Shown in pieces: positions 10,101-19,472 of a stretch of 64,000 nt of DNA. Each line of letters starts with the position of its first letter. Position 1 is the stretch's first letter. This DNA is from Flavobacterium terrisoli (GTDB lineage Bacteria; Bacteroidota; Bacteroidia; Flavobacteriales; Flavobacteriaceae): assembly GCF_030167905.1 (NCBI RefSeq), contig NZ_JARGNA010000004.1, forward strand, positions 62,001 to 126,000, written 5' to 3'. Under the pieces are notes generated by a model. The model was not told the origin of the DNA. It did not search any database and saw only the letters and a program-made list of their open reading frames with translations. The position numbers and the translations under genes are program-made.

Positions 10101-13100
10101 TGGTGCTTTAAGGTTTACTTCAACATCTGCATCAAAAATATGTGAAATATTAACTTTAACTTCAACTTTTGTTATTGTTGCTCCGGCAGGAATTCCTGCT
10201 ACCGCTATATTTTGTGAAACACCAGTTGATGAAACATCAGGTATAGCAGAACCGGTTGTAGGTGACGCTACTGTTACCGAACTCGGAGTTCCGGAAATAA
10301 GTCCTCCCGTTGCATTTAGTGTAACTACACTGCCACTACATACTGGACTCGCATTTGAAATTACAGAAATTGCAGATGGTGTTTGGGTAACTGTAACTGT
10401 AACAGTACCAGCAACTGCTGTACATCCGTTGGCGTCAATACCATTGGCAGTATAAACTGTAGTCACTGTTGGATTGACAGCCGGAGTTGCTGATGTTGAA
10501 GTAAATCCTGCCGGGTTAGAAGTCCATGAGTATGATGCTGCACCTGTAGCCGTTAAAGTAGTTCCTGAACCTCCGCTACAAATTGTAGGAGCGGCAGCAG
10601 AAGCTGAAATAGTGGCAGGCGTATTAATCGTTACTGTAATCATGTTTGAATCGGCAGAAGAACTGTTCGTACCACAAGTTACATGCAACCAATAATAGGT
10701 TGTTGTTGTCAAAGCTCCGGTAATTAAACTGGCAGGGTTGGATTGACCTGCAACGGGGCTTCCTCCGCTAGGATAATTTGAACTTGATGTTGAAGAATAC
10801 CATTGGTAGGTAGTTCCTGTACCGGTAGAATATCCTGAAGCTGCAATAGTAGGAGTACCTGAGGTACAAAATTGTGTAGTACCTGTTGCAGTACCACCAT
10901 TTGCAGTGATACAAGCCGGAATTGTGAATTCATCCGCTCCTAAATCAGGGGTAGTGGCATTTCTTGTTTCGCCATCAAAATCTGTAGTAACAGTTGCAAT
11001 AGGCGTTCCTAAATTATCTAATCCAAGACTTGCAGCGGTGATATGTAAATCAGTAGCTGAAGTAAAGATAGGAAGAATATTAACTGAATTGGCGTCTTTT
11101 GATGTGGCAGTTTGCCAAGCGGTTAAAGTTGCCTGATCAGTAGCATTACTTGCTAAGACATTGCCAGTGCCACCGCCAACATATAAATCATTATAGTCTG
11201 AAGTTAAACTGGCCACATCTGCAATTGATCTGTAAGCATAATGCTTTCCAGTACCACCGTTACGGGTGTTACTCAAAATATTGTTCTTGAAGTTTGTCGT
11301 ACTGGCAATACTGTAATAGTAAGCCGCTGAATTGCTGGCCCCTGTTACAGTTCCGGAAATAGAAATGGTATTGTGATAAATATCATAAAGTCTTCCCGTA
11401 GCATTGGTTTCGTCAAAGATACCGTACACGGTTAATGGGGTTGTTGCATTTAAGGAAATGGTATTATTTGTAATCGTTCCTGTAGTACCATTTGTCATAT
11501 TAGCTAGATCAATTCCATAGACAGTCCCATTAGAAGTAGTTTTTAAATCATAGATTTTGTTTCCTGTAAACGTAAATCCTTCGGCATTTGCAGTTCTAAC
11601 AATTATCCCTGTTAATGAAGTTGTTTGTGTAGCAACTTCATAGATATTATTTCCGCGGTATATTGTACCAATGGTTCCTCCATTATCTCTAATTCCATTT
11701 ATAGAGAAGTTAAAGATGTTATTATTTTGAATAATATTTCCAGAGTTTTTGATGGATGCATTGGTAGTTGTACCAGAACCTGAATTCAAAATACCAACTC
11801 CAGTTGACGTTGCTCCACCGGAAATATCATTGTTACTGATAAGGTTATTGTCATTTCCATCCGTTCCGGTTGAAGTGCTTAATATAATTACACCAGATGT
11901 ATTCGCAGTACTAACACCATTTAAAATAGTATTCTTAATAGTATTGTTAGCCGCGTCATTGATTAAAGTTATAGCAGAACCAGATGTATTAGTATTACTA
12001 ATGGTTAAATCTTTTGTTGTTCCGCTAACGGTATTTGAACCATCGATGGTTACGAATTTCGCTCCATTCAAATTGAATAGGGTAGTACTATTGCTTCCGG
12101 AGATGGTCTTGGTAACACCTGTACCAGGTTTGATGGTTACGGTATTGATTGCACTTACTCCAGCAACTGTTCCCATTACAATTGGGAAAGTTTCCGTAGC
12201 GGCATAGTCACTTTGCAATTCAAATACAACTGCGGCACTTACACCACGAATGGTCAAATCGGCATTGGCAGCTGTGATGGAAGTAAAGTTAGGGAATACC
12301 TGTGAAGCACCAATCAAATAGGTGCCAGCCATTGGGCTAACAATTGTTCTCGCTCCCGCCGGAGCAGTAACTGTTGGGGTACGAACAATTCCGTTAACCG
12401 TTAAATTAGTAAACTCACCATCCATGACATTTCCTGTAGTAGCCAGGGCTGCAACATCATATGTTAACCAGAAATAGTTAGTTCCGTTTGATAAGGCTTG
12501 TGAACCGTTTACGATATGAGAACCACTTGGTACAGCCACTGTACTTCCATATTGAGTGGTAGTTGCAAAAGTACTGCTGGTTCCAGTATAGTAAATTTTT
12601 GCATTACTGATATCGGCTAAGTTTGTAGTACCGTTTGTATTGAAGGTCAATGAAGTTAAAGTTCCCGTTGCAGCAGACGTAACAACTTGTAATCCGATTA
12701 CTTGTTGTGTGTTGCTACCAGCCAAAACATTATTTGTGTTTTGTGTAACTGTTGATGAAGTGTATGGGTCAGTTATGGTTAATGTTCCGGTGATTTCATC
12801 ATTTGTACTTACAGTATCACCTGCCAATTCCGCTTTAGCATAGATAGTATAGGCTCCCGATGTAGCAATAGTAACTGAAGGGAAACTTACAGTTGTTGTA
12901 GCTAAAGAGGCCAAAGAGGCAATAGTTGCCGTTTGATTGTAAACTTCAGTTAAACTGGCATTAACAATGCGATAACGAACAGTCACGTTGGTTTGTGCCA
13001 ATACACCTGCATTCGTAAATGAGGCTTGTGGCGTGAAGGCTACACCTACAACTTTAGAACCTGCATTAACAGGATCAATAAACGCAGTAGCAGCGATGTC

Positions 13101-16100
13101 ATTATTTACAGGAGCAATGAAGTTGCCTTCATCAGCTCCAACATCTGGTGTTGTTGCATTTCTTGTATCTCCATCAAAATCGGTTGTAATTCCGACAATT
13201 GGAGTAGCAGCAGATTCAACATAGGCTGTTACTGTTGTATTGATATGCAAATCAGTAGCTGAAAGGAATTGAGGGTTTTGGCTAAGTGAAGCAGCATCTT
13301 TTCCTGTTGCTGTCTTCCAAGCTGCTAAAGTAGTTTGGTCAGAACCTAAAAACCCTAGGACAGCAGAGGCAGCATTGAAACTATTGGTTACAAAATAATC
13401 ATTAAAGTTGATTAAAGTATAAGCTGTATTAGCCGCTACGGAGTAAACTGCAAAATTTTTCTGTGATGTATTTGTTGCAACTTGGGTGTTAGAGAATATG
13501 TTGTTTCTGATATCTAAAACCGAGGCGTTTGAACCAACATAGAGCGCAGTAGTTACGGCGGTTGTCGTACCTGTACCCATACTACCTGTCATGCTAACAC
13601 TATTGTAATATAAATTCACACCTCCTGTTGCTGCGTTCATACCTACTGTAATTCCAATAGAAGAGGAGTTGGTAAACGAACTAAAGTTAGTACCATTAAT
13701 GGAGTGAAGGATGTTGTTAGCGATAGTTAAGTTACTTGTAGCTGTTCCGGTATTTACAGAAATACCCCATGCACCCCAACCACCTGTATTGCCGGCAAAA
13801 ATATTATTGATGTTATTTCTTGAAATAGTCGAAGCAGTGAAACCTGCTTGAACATCAATACCAGTGAGCGTTGTTTGTACAGTATTGTTTAAGTTAAAAA
13901 TTGTGTTTTGAGATATGTTTGCATTCAAACCGTTACCTACAACAATACCTGTTTTGAAAATATAGGTTGTTGCGGCACCAGAAGAACCGATGCTATTGCC
14001 ACTAATCACTAAATTATCCATACCTCCTGCTGAAACTGTAGCGTTTCCATTTGCGTAGATTCCGAAAGTGGCTTGGCTTATACTATTGTTGGTTAGGGTA
14101 ACATTATCATTGTCACCACCGGCTGTTCCCGGCGTAGCACCTCCGACTGAAATGCCGTAGGAGGTAGAGGTAGTTGAGGAAGTATTTCCGGTAGTAACAA
14201 TACAGTTTTTAATAGTATTGTCAGTTGCACCAGACCCGTTACCCAAACTTGAAATCGCAATGGTAGAGCCACTAGTAGAACTTGTATTCGTAAAAGTCAA
14301 GCTTCTGTCCGTTCCAGTTCCGCCTATTGAACCATCAATAGTAACTCTATCAGCACCATTCAATTTGATTAAAGCAGCAGAATTTAATGAACCCGAAACT
14401 GTTCTTGAAGACCCTGTTGGGTATAATTTTAAAGTATAAGGACTTGCAAAAGCATTTAAAGCATTTGCTCCGGTTTCAGCAGTCAAATCACTTGCAATTT
14501 GTAATTCAAGATTACCAGTTACTATTGAACCATTGATAGTGGCAAACGCACCGGCTGCATTAGTTAGTGAAGTAAAATCACATCCTGACGCACAAACGGT
14601 TTTAACTCCGGAAATGGTTGCGAATGCAGTATAAGTGCTTGGTGTAGTAGGAGGTGTACTTGCTGCAGGAGGTGTAGCAGAGAAACCTGCTGCACCAGCT
14701 GAAGGGAATACAGAAACATTTGGCGTAGCAGCCAAATCTTGTGCTACTACATAATATGAAACTACATCGTTTGGCGTTGTTGCTGCCGCTCCAAAAGTAA
14801 AGGTATATTGGTTAGAACCAATAGAAACTCCTGTTACTGCAGTATAAGAACCTGAGTTAACTTTATAATAAAGTACCGGCAAACCACCTCCGGAAGTAGG
14901 AACACCACTTCCTGAATCGGTAATGGTAGCTGTTAATGTTTGGTTGCTTCCAACCGTTGTATTGCCTAGAGCTGTATAGCTGATTATAGGAGCTGCAACG
15001 TCTTGACCGGTAAAATTACCGGCATCAGCACCGATATCAACTGGTGTTAAGCCTGAACGGGTTTGATTGTCATAATCATCTGTAACACCAACATCAACAC
15101 CATTAGCTTCTACAAAAGTAATTACAGAAGGATTGATGTGTAAGTCTGGTGTTGCATTGGTCGGATCCAAATACTGAGGATTGTTTTCAAAACTTGCCGC
15201 ATCTTGTCCGGTAGCTGTTCTCCAATCGGAAATTGTGGTTCTGGAAACAACATTAAATCTTCCAATCGCACCTCCAGTTCCGTTTACAAATAACATATTG
15301 TTGTTTGAAGTTAAACCAGTAGGATTAACCGTTGATCCACCAACTGCAATCGCATAGTGAGTCCCGGTTCCTGAGGTATTGGAACGACTGTTCATGAAAA
15401 TATTGTTTCTATAATTACGGGTATTGACAGTTTGACTACTGTTGAATGCAAAAGTATTCACTGTTCCTGAAACTACATTACTTCCACCAATGTAAACACT
15501 GTTGTGATAAAAATTGTCAGTCCCTAAAGGCTCATTGATACCGTTGATTTGGGCACTGGTAGTTATACCGTTACCCAAAGAAATCATATTGTTTTGGTAG
15601 GTAGTTGTTCCACCGCCTACTTGAATTCCACTGATTACACCAGCTGTTGAAGTTGAAGTTAGCGAGTGCACAAAGTTTTTAGCAACAATATTGCTTGAAC
15701 CTGACGGACCATTATTGTAAATTCCGGTTACCAATACCGCAGCAGTGGCTGCTGTATGGGTATTTGCCAAAGCATTTACGGTATTTGATGAAATGTTCAA
15801 TGGAGCTGTTGTAGAAGTATTGGAAATTCCAATAACTGAAGCTGATAAAGAGGTACCTGTATTGGCAGATACGTTATTCAGGTCAGAAACAGTATTTCCG
15901 GTTATAGTGTTTGTTCCTCCGGTTGTGCTGATACCCAAAACAGTTACCGCTGTTGAAGGACCTGTTCCACCTGTGGCAGCATAATTCATATTTCTAACGG
16001 TATTGCCCGTAATCGAATTGGTGCCTGAGGTTGCCAATATACCGGTTAATGTATTAGCATTGGTAGTCGTATTGAGAGAACCAACAGAATAAATATTGTT

Positions 16101-19100
16101 GGCATTGGTTGTACTTCCAATAGTATTTCCTGAAATTGTAGTTGTTGCTGAGGCTGTTCTGACTCCATAAAAAGTATGTCCAAGAGTATTAGCTCCAGCT
16201 GCGGCAGCTAAATAGAAACCTCCAACACTATTGTTGGAAATTACTACTGTGCCTGAACCAGTATTGTAAATTCCATTACCAATTCCACCATTATTTGTCG
16301 ATTGAAGCAGTGAAATACTTGCAGCAGCGGCTGTAGTTGATGTTACAGCGTTGCTACCTAAAGTATTCCCTGTAGTATTTCCAATATTAACATTTCCATT
16401 AGTAACGATGATACCGTTGAAAACATTTCCGCCAGAGACAGCTGATTGGAACTGTATGTTTCTGATAATATTGTTTTGCACACTGCTGGCAGTCGTAGTA
16501 CCAACTGATAATGCTATTCCTTGGAATAAGTTAGAGGTCACAGCACCGGTTACATTCCATTTTTGGGTTGTTACAGCAGCATTAGCGCTGTCACCACCAA
16601 TAAAGTTACCAGTAACAACAAAGTTATTACCTGAAGTGTAACTGATGTTAATTCCTGTTTGTGTACTACCTGAAGTAGCGGTTCTTGTTGCTGTTTGATA
16701 AATGCTATTTCCGGTAATGGTCCAATCTGTGTTTCCAGTAGAAATCAAAATACCATTTGAAGAAGTAGCCGCACCAAAAAAGTTAAAGATATTATTGTTT
16801 GAAATAGTATTTCCACTATTATTGGTTGCTGCAGTAGTTGTCGAACCGGAAGAATAAATACCATTTACAGCCACTGTTGTTGGGGAAGCTGTACCAGCAG
16901 CACCTCCATCAATATTACAGTTGTCGATAGTATTGCTGTCATTTCCGTTTGACCCGGTGGTAGTTGAGAAGTTCACTACACCCGATGCCGTGCTGGCATA
17001 TAAAGCAGCTAAGTTTAGATATTTTAAGGTGTTATTATTGGCATCATTAATAAAACGAACCGCTGTACCACCTGTAGCGGTACTTGTATTACTGATCGTT
17101 AAATCTTTTGTAGATCCTGTACCACCAGAACGTCCGTCAATAATCCAATATTTACCACCATTAATATCAATTGTAGCCGTCGTATTGGCAGATGTAATGG
17201 TCTTACCGGTTACGCCGCTTGCTTCACGGATGGTTATTGTATTTGTTGCACTGGATCCCGGAACTGAAGCCAACACAAGAGGAAAAGAAGCTTCGGTTGT
17301 ATAACCACTTGCAATCTCCAACACTGTTGGTTGGGAAATTCCACAAGCAACTAAATCAGCGGTAGCAGCACCAATTGTTGGATAGGATACTCCCGGCACT
17401 GCAGCAGCACCGTTGATGCTTATGGTCGCATTGAAGCTGGTACATGTAGTAGTACTTGCGCTAAAAGTTGTTGCCGTGGCACTGTAAACAGGTCCACCAG
17501 CACATGTGGTATTGTTATATGAGAATACCCAATAATAATAAGTAGTATTAGGGGTTAATCCGGTTGATGTCCATGAACCTGCTGCAGCGTTTACATATTC
17601 AATATACCCAATGGCATTGTTTCCTACGGTATAGGTAGTCGCTGTAACCGGTACCGGTTGAACGTTTGTAGCTGTTCTAACAACTAAGTAACCGGTTGGA
17701 GCAACAGCTGCGGCTGTAAAACTTCCCGGAATTGTGGTTAAAGTTGATGTACCTGCACTGGCAGTTGCTGCTAAAGAAGTTGGGACAGCACATGGTCCTG
17801 TTACAGAAACATTATCTATACCAATATTACTACCAGTGCCACCAAAATTACTAATACATTCAAATCTTACTACACAAGTTGAAGATACGGAAGTCCCCAA
17901 ATTAACAGTTCTTGTGGTCCAACTTGTTTGAGCAGTATTATAAGTTGCTAATGCAGCTCCAAATGTCTGTCCACCATCAGTGGATAAATATATATTAAGT
18001 GCTGCTGTTTCTGAACTAATATGATTAAAAGTTAAAGTCTTTGTTCCAGTCGTACCTGAAAAATTCAGGTAATAATCCATGTAGCCATTGGATGAAAAAG
18101 TAGCGTTAAAACTATTAAACATTGCTGTTCCACCACTGGCAGGTGAAGAAACTGTAAAGCTACCTGATGTACTTAGCCACCCGCTTGATGAACCAGTTGA
18201 AACATTATTTCTTCTAATAGATCTATCGCCATATGATGGCCAGGTTCTCCAACTGGCAGCGCTAGGCAAATCTCCTGTACTGTAACCGTTAGCCCATGAG
18301 ACTGCATCAAAATTTTCTGATGCAGGAATTGAAGCGTAAGTTGGAGCTGCCAAAGCAGCAAATGGTGTAAAAGTAAACGTTTGTCCAGCTACGGGCGAGG
18401 TTGCTGTTGCTGCTGTACTAAAACGCATTGTCAGGGTTGATGTAGCTATACCAGTTGTATTACTTACCGTTGGCGCCGTCCAAGTCGTTGCCGCAGAACC
18501 CGATAGATTTTTCCAATCATAATGAGAAGCACCTCGCAGTCCAACCTGAGGAAAGGTGGTACCTGCAGAAACTGTAGGTGTATTATAAACCAAATTTATG
18601 ACATTTGTTGTTTGAGTCAAACGTATTTGAAAAGTAATTCGTTCTGTAGCCGCCTGACCGGTTCTGGCCAAATCGGTATATTGAATCACAAAATCACTAC
18701 CCGAGGTGCCATAACTAATATCAGGTGCCGCTCCGGAAACCGTTGAGGCTACCAAATCCATACCGAATGCTGTAATTGCTCCGTCGTATCCACTGGAAGT
18801 TGTAGAGGAACTACTATTGGTTGAAATTGGCAATATATTACCCGCTGCCGGTGCATTACCTGCTATGTTCGCAAAGGCAATAAATCCATTGTTTGAAATG
18901 TAAATACTGTTATAACTTTTACTATTGTAGGTAAAAGCCCAAGGCAGGGTTATAGCAGGCGAAACTGCATTTGTTGCAATAGTGGCTCCACTTTGCCATG
19001 AAGTACCACCACTTAATGCGGTATAACTTCCTGAACTGGCAGCAAAAGTGTAATTCGCGACCTGCGCCTTGACACCTATACTTCCCATCAAAAACACCAT

Positions 19101-19241
19101 GGTCAATAAAACCTGACAAAAGCGTTTTTGTGATGAACTGGTTATCAATTTGCTAAATTTGTTCAGGTCGAATAATGAAAGAATTTCATTATTAAACATG
19201 GCTGAACGTCCGTTTTTTGGGGAATTGTAGTAATTAATCAT
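4110..19241 (-). CDS. Giant (5043 aa) multidomain T9SS-secreted surface adhesin
   Basis: Predicted secreted or surface-anchored adhesin. Signal peptide about residues 39-60 (hydrophobic core then VKAQ). Then: a beta-sandwich (61-290); a jelly-roll/MAM-like segment ending GIDNVSVTG (300-480); an FN3-like domain; three long parallel beta-helix blocks (about 600-1410, 1550-2040, 2300-2770), each closing with DLHI...DxDxxTR...GAD; linker domains between them; PKD/Ig-like repeats; a proprotein-convertase P-domain (about 2990-3155); more Ig-like repeats with two further beta-sandwiches near 3780-3990 and 4250-4430; a MopE-type aspartate-rich motif (DADNDGYGN, DCNDN; 4590-4655); three tandem FN3-like modules (4665-4960); and a T9SS type A sorting domain (4965-5043, AHPNPF then GVYNVIV). 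Composition is rich in Ser, Thr, Asn, Gly and Ala. ATG at 19241 gives a long n-region; ATG at 19199 (residue 15) is an equally good start. Single-gene unit with its own terminator. The ligand is unknown. Confidence 0.93.
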   Translation of the reverse strand: MINYYNSPKNGRSAMFNNEILSLFDLNKFSKLITSSSQKRFCQVLLTMVFLMGSIGVKAQVANYTFAASSGSYTALSGGTSWQSGATIATNAVSPAITLPWAFTYNSKSYNSIYISNNGFIAFANIAGNAPAAGNILPISTNSSSSTTSSGYDGAITAFGMDLVASTVSGAAPDISYGTSGSDFVIQYTDLARTGQAATERITFQIRLTQTTNVINLVYNTPTVSAGTTFPQVGLRGASHYDWKNLSGSAATTWTAPTVSNTTGIATSTLTMRFSTAATATSPVAGQTFTFTPFAALAAPTYASIPASENFDAVSWANGYSTGDLPSAASWRTWPSYGDRSIRRNNVSTGSSSGWLSTSGSFTVSSPASGGTAMFNSFNATFSSNGYMDYYLNFSGTTGTKTLTFNHISSETAALNIYLSTDGGQTFGAALATYNTAQTSWTTRTVNLGTSVSSTCVVRFECISNFGGTGSNIGIDNVSVTGPCAVPTSLAATASAGTSTLTTIPGSFTAAAVAPTGYLVVRTATNVQPVPVTATTYTVGNNAIGYIEYVNAAAGSWTSTGLTPNTTYYYWVFSYNNTTCAGGPVYSATATTFSASTTTCTSFNATISINGAAAVPGVSYPTIGAATADLVACGISQPTVLEIASGYTTEASFPLVLASVPGSSATNTITIREASGVTGKTITSANTTATIDINGGKYWIIDGRSGGTGSTKDLTISNTSTATGGTAVRFINDANNNTLKYLNLAALYASTASGVVNFSTTTGSNGNDSNTIDNCNIDGGAAGTASPTTVAVNGIYSSGSTTTAATNNSGNTISNNNIFNFFGAATSSNGILISTGNTDWTITGNSIYQTATRTATSGSTQTGINISYTSGNNFVVTGNFIGGDSANAAVTTQKWNVTGAVTSNLFQGIALSVGTTTASSVQNNIIRNIQFQSAVSGGNVFNGIIVTNGNVNIGNTTGNTLGSNAVTSTTAAAASISLLQSTNNGGIGNGIYNTGSGTVVISNNSVGGFYLAAAAGANTLGHTFYGVRTASATTTISGNTIGSTTNANNIYSVGSLNTTTNANTLTGILATSGTNSITGNTVRNMNYAATGGTGPSTAVTVLGISTTGGTNTITGNTVSDLNNVSANTGTSLSASVIGISNTSTTAPLNISSNTVNALANTHTAATAAVLVTGIYNNGPSGSSNIVAKNFVHSLTSTSTAGVISGIQVGGGTTTYQNNMISLGNGITTSAQINGINEPLGTDNFYHNSVYIGGSNVVSGTVNTFAFNSSQTVNTRNYRNNIFMNSRSNTSGTGTHYAIAVGGSTVNPTGLTSNNNMLFVNGTGGAIGRFNVVSRTTISDWRTATGQDAASFENNPQYLDPTNATPDLHINPSVITFVEANGVDVGVTDDYDNQTRSGLTPVDIGADAGNFTGQDVAAPIISYTALGNTTVGSNQTLTATITDSGSGVPTSGGGLPVLYYKVNSGSYTAVTGVSIGSNQYTFTFGAAATTPNDVVSYYVVAQDLAATPNVSVFPSAGAAGFSATPPAASTPPTTPSTYTAFATISGVKTVCASGCDFTSLTNAAGAFATINGSIVTGNLELQIASDLTAETGANALNAFASPYTLKLYPTGSSRTVSGSLNSAALIKLNGADRVTIDGSIGGTGTDRSLTFTNTSSTSGSTIAISSLGNGSGATDNTIKNCIVTTGNTSSTTSTSYGISVGGATPGTAGGDNDNVTLTNNSISQATFGIYANGNATVSAGGMDNLVISGNSIGSSGAATTYIFKTGIVVGNGLNANISQNTIFNLNNTVQTTLTGIDVQAGFTASTISRNNINNIFAGNTGGWGAWGISVNTGTATSNLTIANNILHSINGTNFSSFTNSSSIGITVGMNAATGGVNLYYNSVSMTGSMGTGTTTAVTTALYVGSNASVLDIRNNIFSNTQVATNTSQKNFAVYSVAANTAYTLINFNDYFVTNSFNAASAVLGFLGSDQTTLAAWKTATGKDAASLSQNPQFLSATDLHINTTVTAYVESAATPIVGITTDFDGDTRNATTPDVGADEGNFIAPVNNDIAATAFIDPVNAGSKVVGVAFTPQASFTNAGVLAQTNVTVRYRIVNASLTEVYNQTATIASLASLATTTVSFPSVTIATSGAYTIYAKAELAGDTVSTNDEITGTLTITDPYTSSTVTQNTNNVLAGSNTQQVIGLQVVTSAATGTLTSLTFNTNGTTNLADISNAKIYYTGTSSTFATTTQYGSTVAVPSGSHIVNGSQALSNGTNYFWLTYDVAALATTGNVMDGEFTNLTVNGIVRTPTVTAPAGARTIVSPMAGTYLIGASQVFPNFTSITAANADLTIRGVSAAVVFELQSDYAATETFPIVMGTVAGVSAINTVTIKPGTGVTKTISGSNSTTLFNLNGAKFVTIDGSNTVSGTTKDLTISNTNTSGSAITLINDAANNTIKNTILNGVSTANTSGVIILSTSTGTDGNDNNLISNNDISGGATSTGVGILNSGSGTTTNASIKNSGNIIQNNNIFNFSINGIRDNGGTIGTIYRGNNIYEVATQTTSLTGIIVRTANAEGFTFTGNKIYDLKTTSNGTVYGIDLANMTNGTTGTITNNTISLNATTPLTVYGIFDETNATGRLYDIYHNTISISGTVTGASNSAAYYYSIASTTNFKNNILSNTRNGGTGKHYAYRSIADVASLTSDYNDLYVGGGTGNVLASNATDQATLTAWQTATSKDANSVNILPIFTSATDLHITAASLGLDNLGTPIATVTTDFDGETRNATTPDLGADEFTIPACITANGGTATGTTQFCTSGTPTIAASGYSTGTGTTYQWYSSTSSSNYPSGGSPVAGQSNPASLITGALTTTTYYWLHVTCGTNSSSADSNMITVTINTPATISASAAAPTICSGGSGTTLTATGAASYSWTSNPAGFTSTSATPAVNPTVTTVYTANGIDANGCTAVAGTVTVTVTQTPSAISVISNASPVCSGSVVTLNATGGLISGTPSSVTVASPTTGSAIPDVSSTGVSQNIAVAGIPAGATITKVEVKVNISHIFDADVEVNLKAPNGKIVNLFADQGSTGDNFTDTIITSDTSASAMSTGSAPFTGTFKADLTAESSLIATGTFGGNYTTTFSDLFSISNGTWTVTAYDDFANDTGILSNSSITIYYTTPPQNAPLSWSATAGNLYTSAAAASVNDGVNGLVDSGLYTTVYAKPSSPATSVTYTATATNVGCTSTGSTIVNVTPLPSFTVSPITICKGQTGTLTAVSAGSNSYSWAPVGGGTTLTGNPRSVSPTVTTTYNVTATSNDTTPACQFTQPVTVTVNDPGTIVSSTLTRTVSPGQDTTFEVVTTGVVTYQWQVNNNVDGWQDILAANPDYTGETSDILNVNNITLGFDTYQYRCLVTGLAPCTTLVPIVGVLNVTNTGFSTQPASVNLCSASSTSFTIVTTGDEPYNVQWQISTDNGANFSDIVDGLDGTTGLTFSGANEFSPKTLFVSGVTAAHNGYQFKCQLDFFLDSSIATLTVNTPVTFVQNLSTSAVNLCKVANTTNLSIETSGSVGAIVWKYATSASGPWNNLAGLPAGTTYSATNPSANHYNLAVMTTTATPVGSYFYKAFITGSGSGPDKCPDVESNAANIVINNPTVVVTPSSAVYCTPGTGITLTASGANTYSWTPDNGSLNATTGAIVIATPSSNTTYTVTGTDTFGCFNTATTTVNTGASFTASATNNTALSCPGSSISLSGSAVLNEPITTGVPVGSYTFENTIASFNSIVGGSGTVALTLNSSAGSPPVVATTDDGISDAQTLPFTFHFGGNNFTSFRMSTNGWISFDTAVTNNSTYAPLYTPLSSTSITNVISAFSRDLDSNNTSGETYHVQTVGSSPNRIVKIEWANLKSFSTFVNPNTGNVQVWLYETSNKVEIRYGDFTTSSGRTSSGTVQVGLKGASTAAANVRSLSNTGSWTTPTVGTSSSSTVALGTFSAPLLPDNGRLYRFSPINNGSTTFTYAWTSTPAGFTSSSQNPTVTPSVATTYNLTATSNAGCTATSSVLVNVQTAAPTITVQPTAVTTVCQGASASFSVTATSATTMTYQWRRNGSNLTNGTGISGATSSSLSLTGAGVLAGNYDVVVSTCTSLNSTSTIAVLTVNPLPTATISGSTTLCQNATAPTVTFTGAAGTAPYTFTYKINGGSNQTITTTSGNSVSLTVPSTTAGTFIYSLVSVADSSTTACSQTQVGAAVVIVNALPTAAVVSSNSPICQGSALNLTSTPPTTPSYTLTNNSGVSFVDISTTGTSIGTLSDDNSNNITIPSFTFNGTAYTTARVGTNGAIVFGSTSGTIVAANAALPSTANGAGNAFIAPFWDDLDVQLTPSIRTQTVGNLFIIQYTNLSHDAFTTGGITYQVQLNTVTGAIHFVYQDITFGNATYDAGASATIGINYSSTAALQYTSNAASLVNGQSITFAPNTYTYSWTGPNSFTSAVQNPTIANATTAASGTYTLEITNGNGCKASSTVNATVNPLPTATIAGTVTLCRNSAAPTVTFTGANGTAPYTFTYKLNGGANQTISTTSGNSVTLTVSTATAGVYSYSLVSVQDSSSSTCSQTQAGTATVTVVENITYYRDADNDGYGNPAITLISCNASEPGYVLNNTDCNDNSATVHPGAPEICFNGIDDDCNGSLYNGCSPALTSILPSFCGSTLTKAKATITASAATYSGPYTVTYLFRITNLNTNVTVDLPRAYRNFNLGMTNIIEYGTTYSVSVAAIVNGEQQPFSSACLISTPGVPTTKLVQCGLTATSMSSSIPCSSVNYALAYQFEVALASNPGVVKEFERLYNNFQMIMVNSAPNALPLLYDTDYNVRVKVKVNIDGEEVWGPYGQMCTVRTPMAPEAFMAACDEDGITPATMSTILYANTINYTSLYRFTLISEELDYSQTIEHTFNNFRLSDFDALAPLTPGATYSIIVDVQLFGNYYPGKDCQLIVPFPAKMVAATPFEVKAHPNPFAENFMIDVKTENQAAIDVKVYDMVGRLVEQRKVNVSELETTSIGDRYPSGVYNVIVTQGEEVKTLRVVKR

Positions 19242-19472
19242 ATAGCGGTAATTAGATTTTCTTAATAAAAAGACAAGACGCGAATATAAAAGATTAGTTT
19301 TCAGATAATAAAATAAAAAAATAGAATATCGATGAACGACACTTTTTTTCGGGTGAAATTGAAAAAATATTAGTGGATTGTACCAAATAATAAAGAAATG
19401 ACTACTTTTTTAGAATTCATAAATCGACTTGATTTATATTTATCATAAAAGATGAAAAAGCAGCAATCTCAG

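Noticed and set aside
11749..12207. Plus-strand frame of 152 codons inside the adhesin
   Set aside because: It lies opposite the giant frame in repetitive Ser/Thr/Asn-rich coding DNA; composition of the translated peptide is a mirror of that repeat and has no start context.
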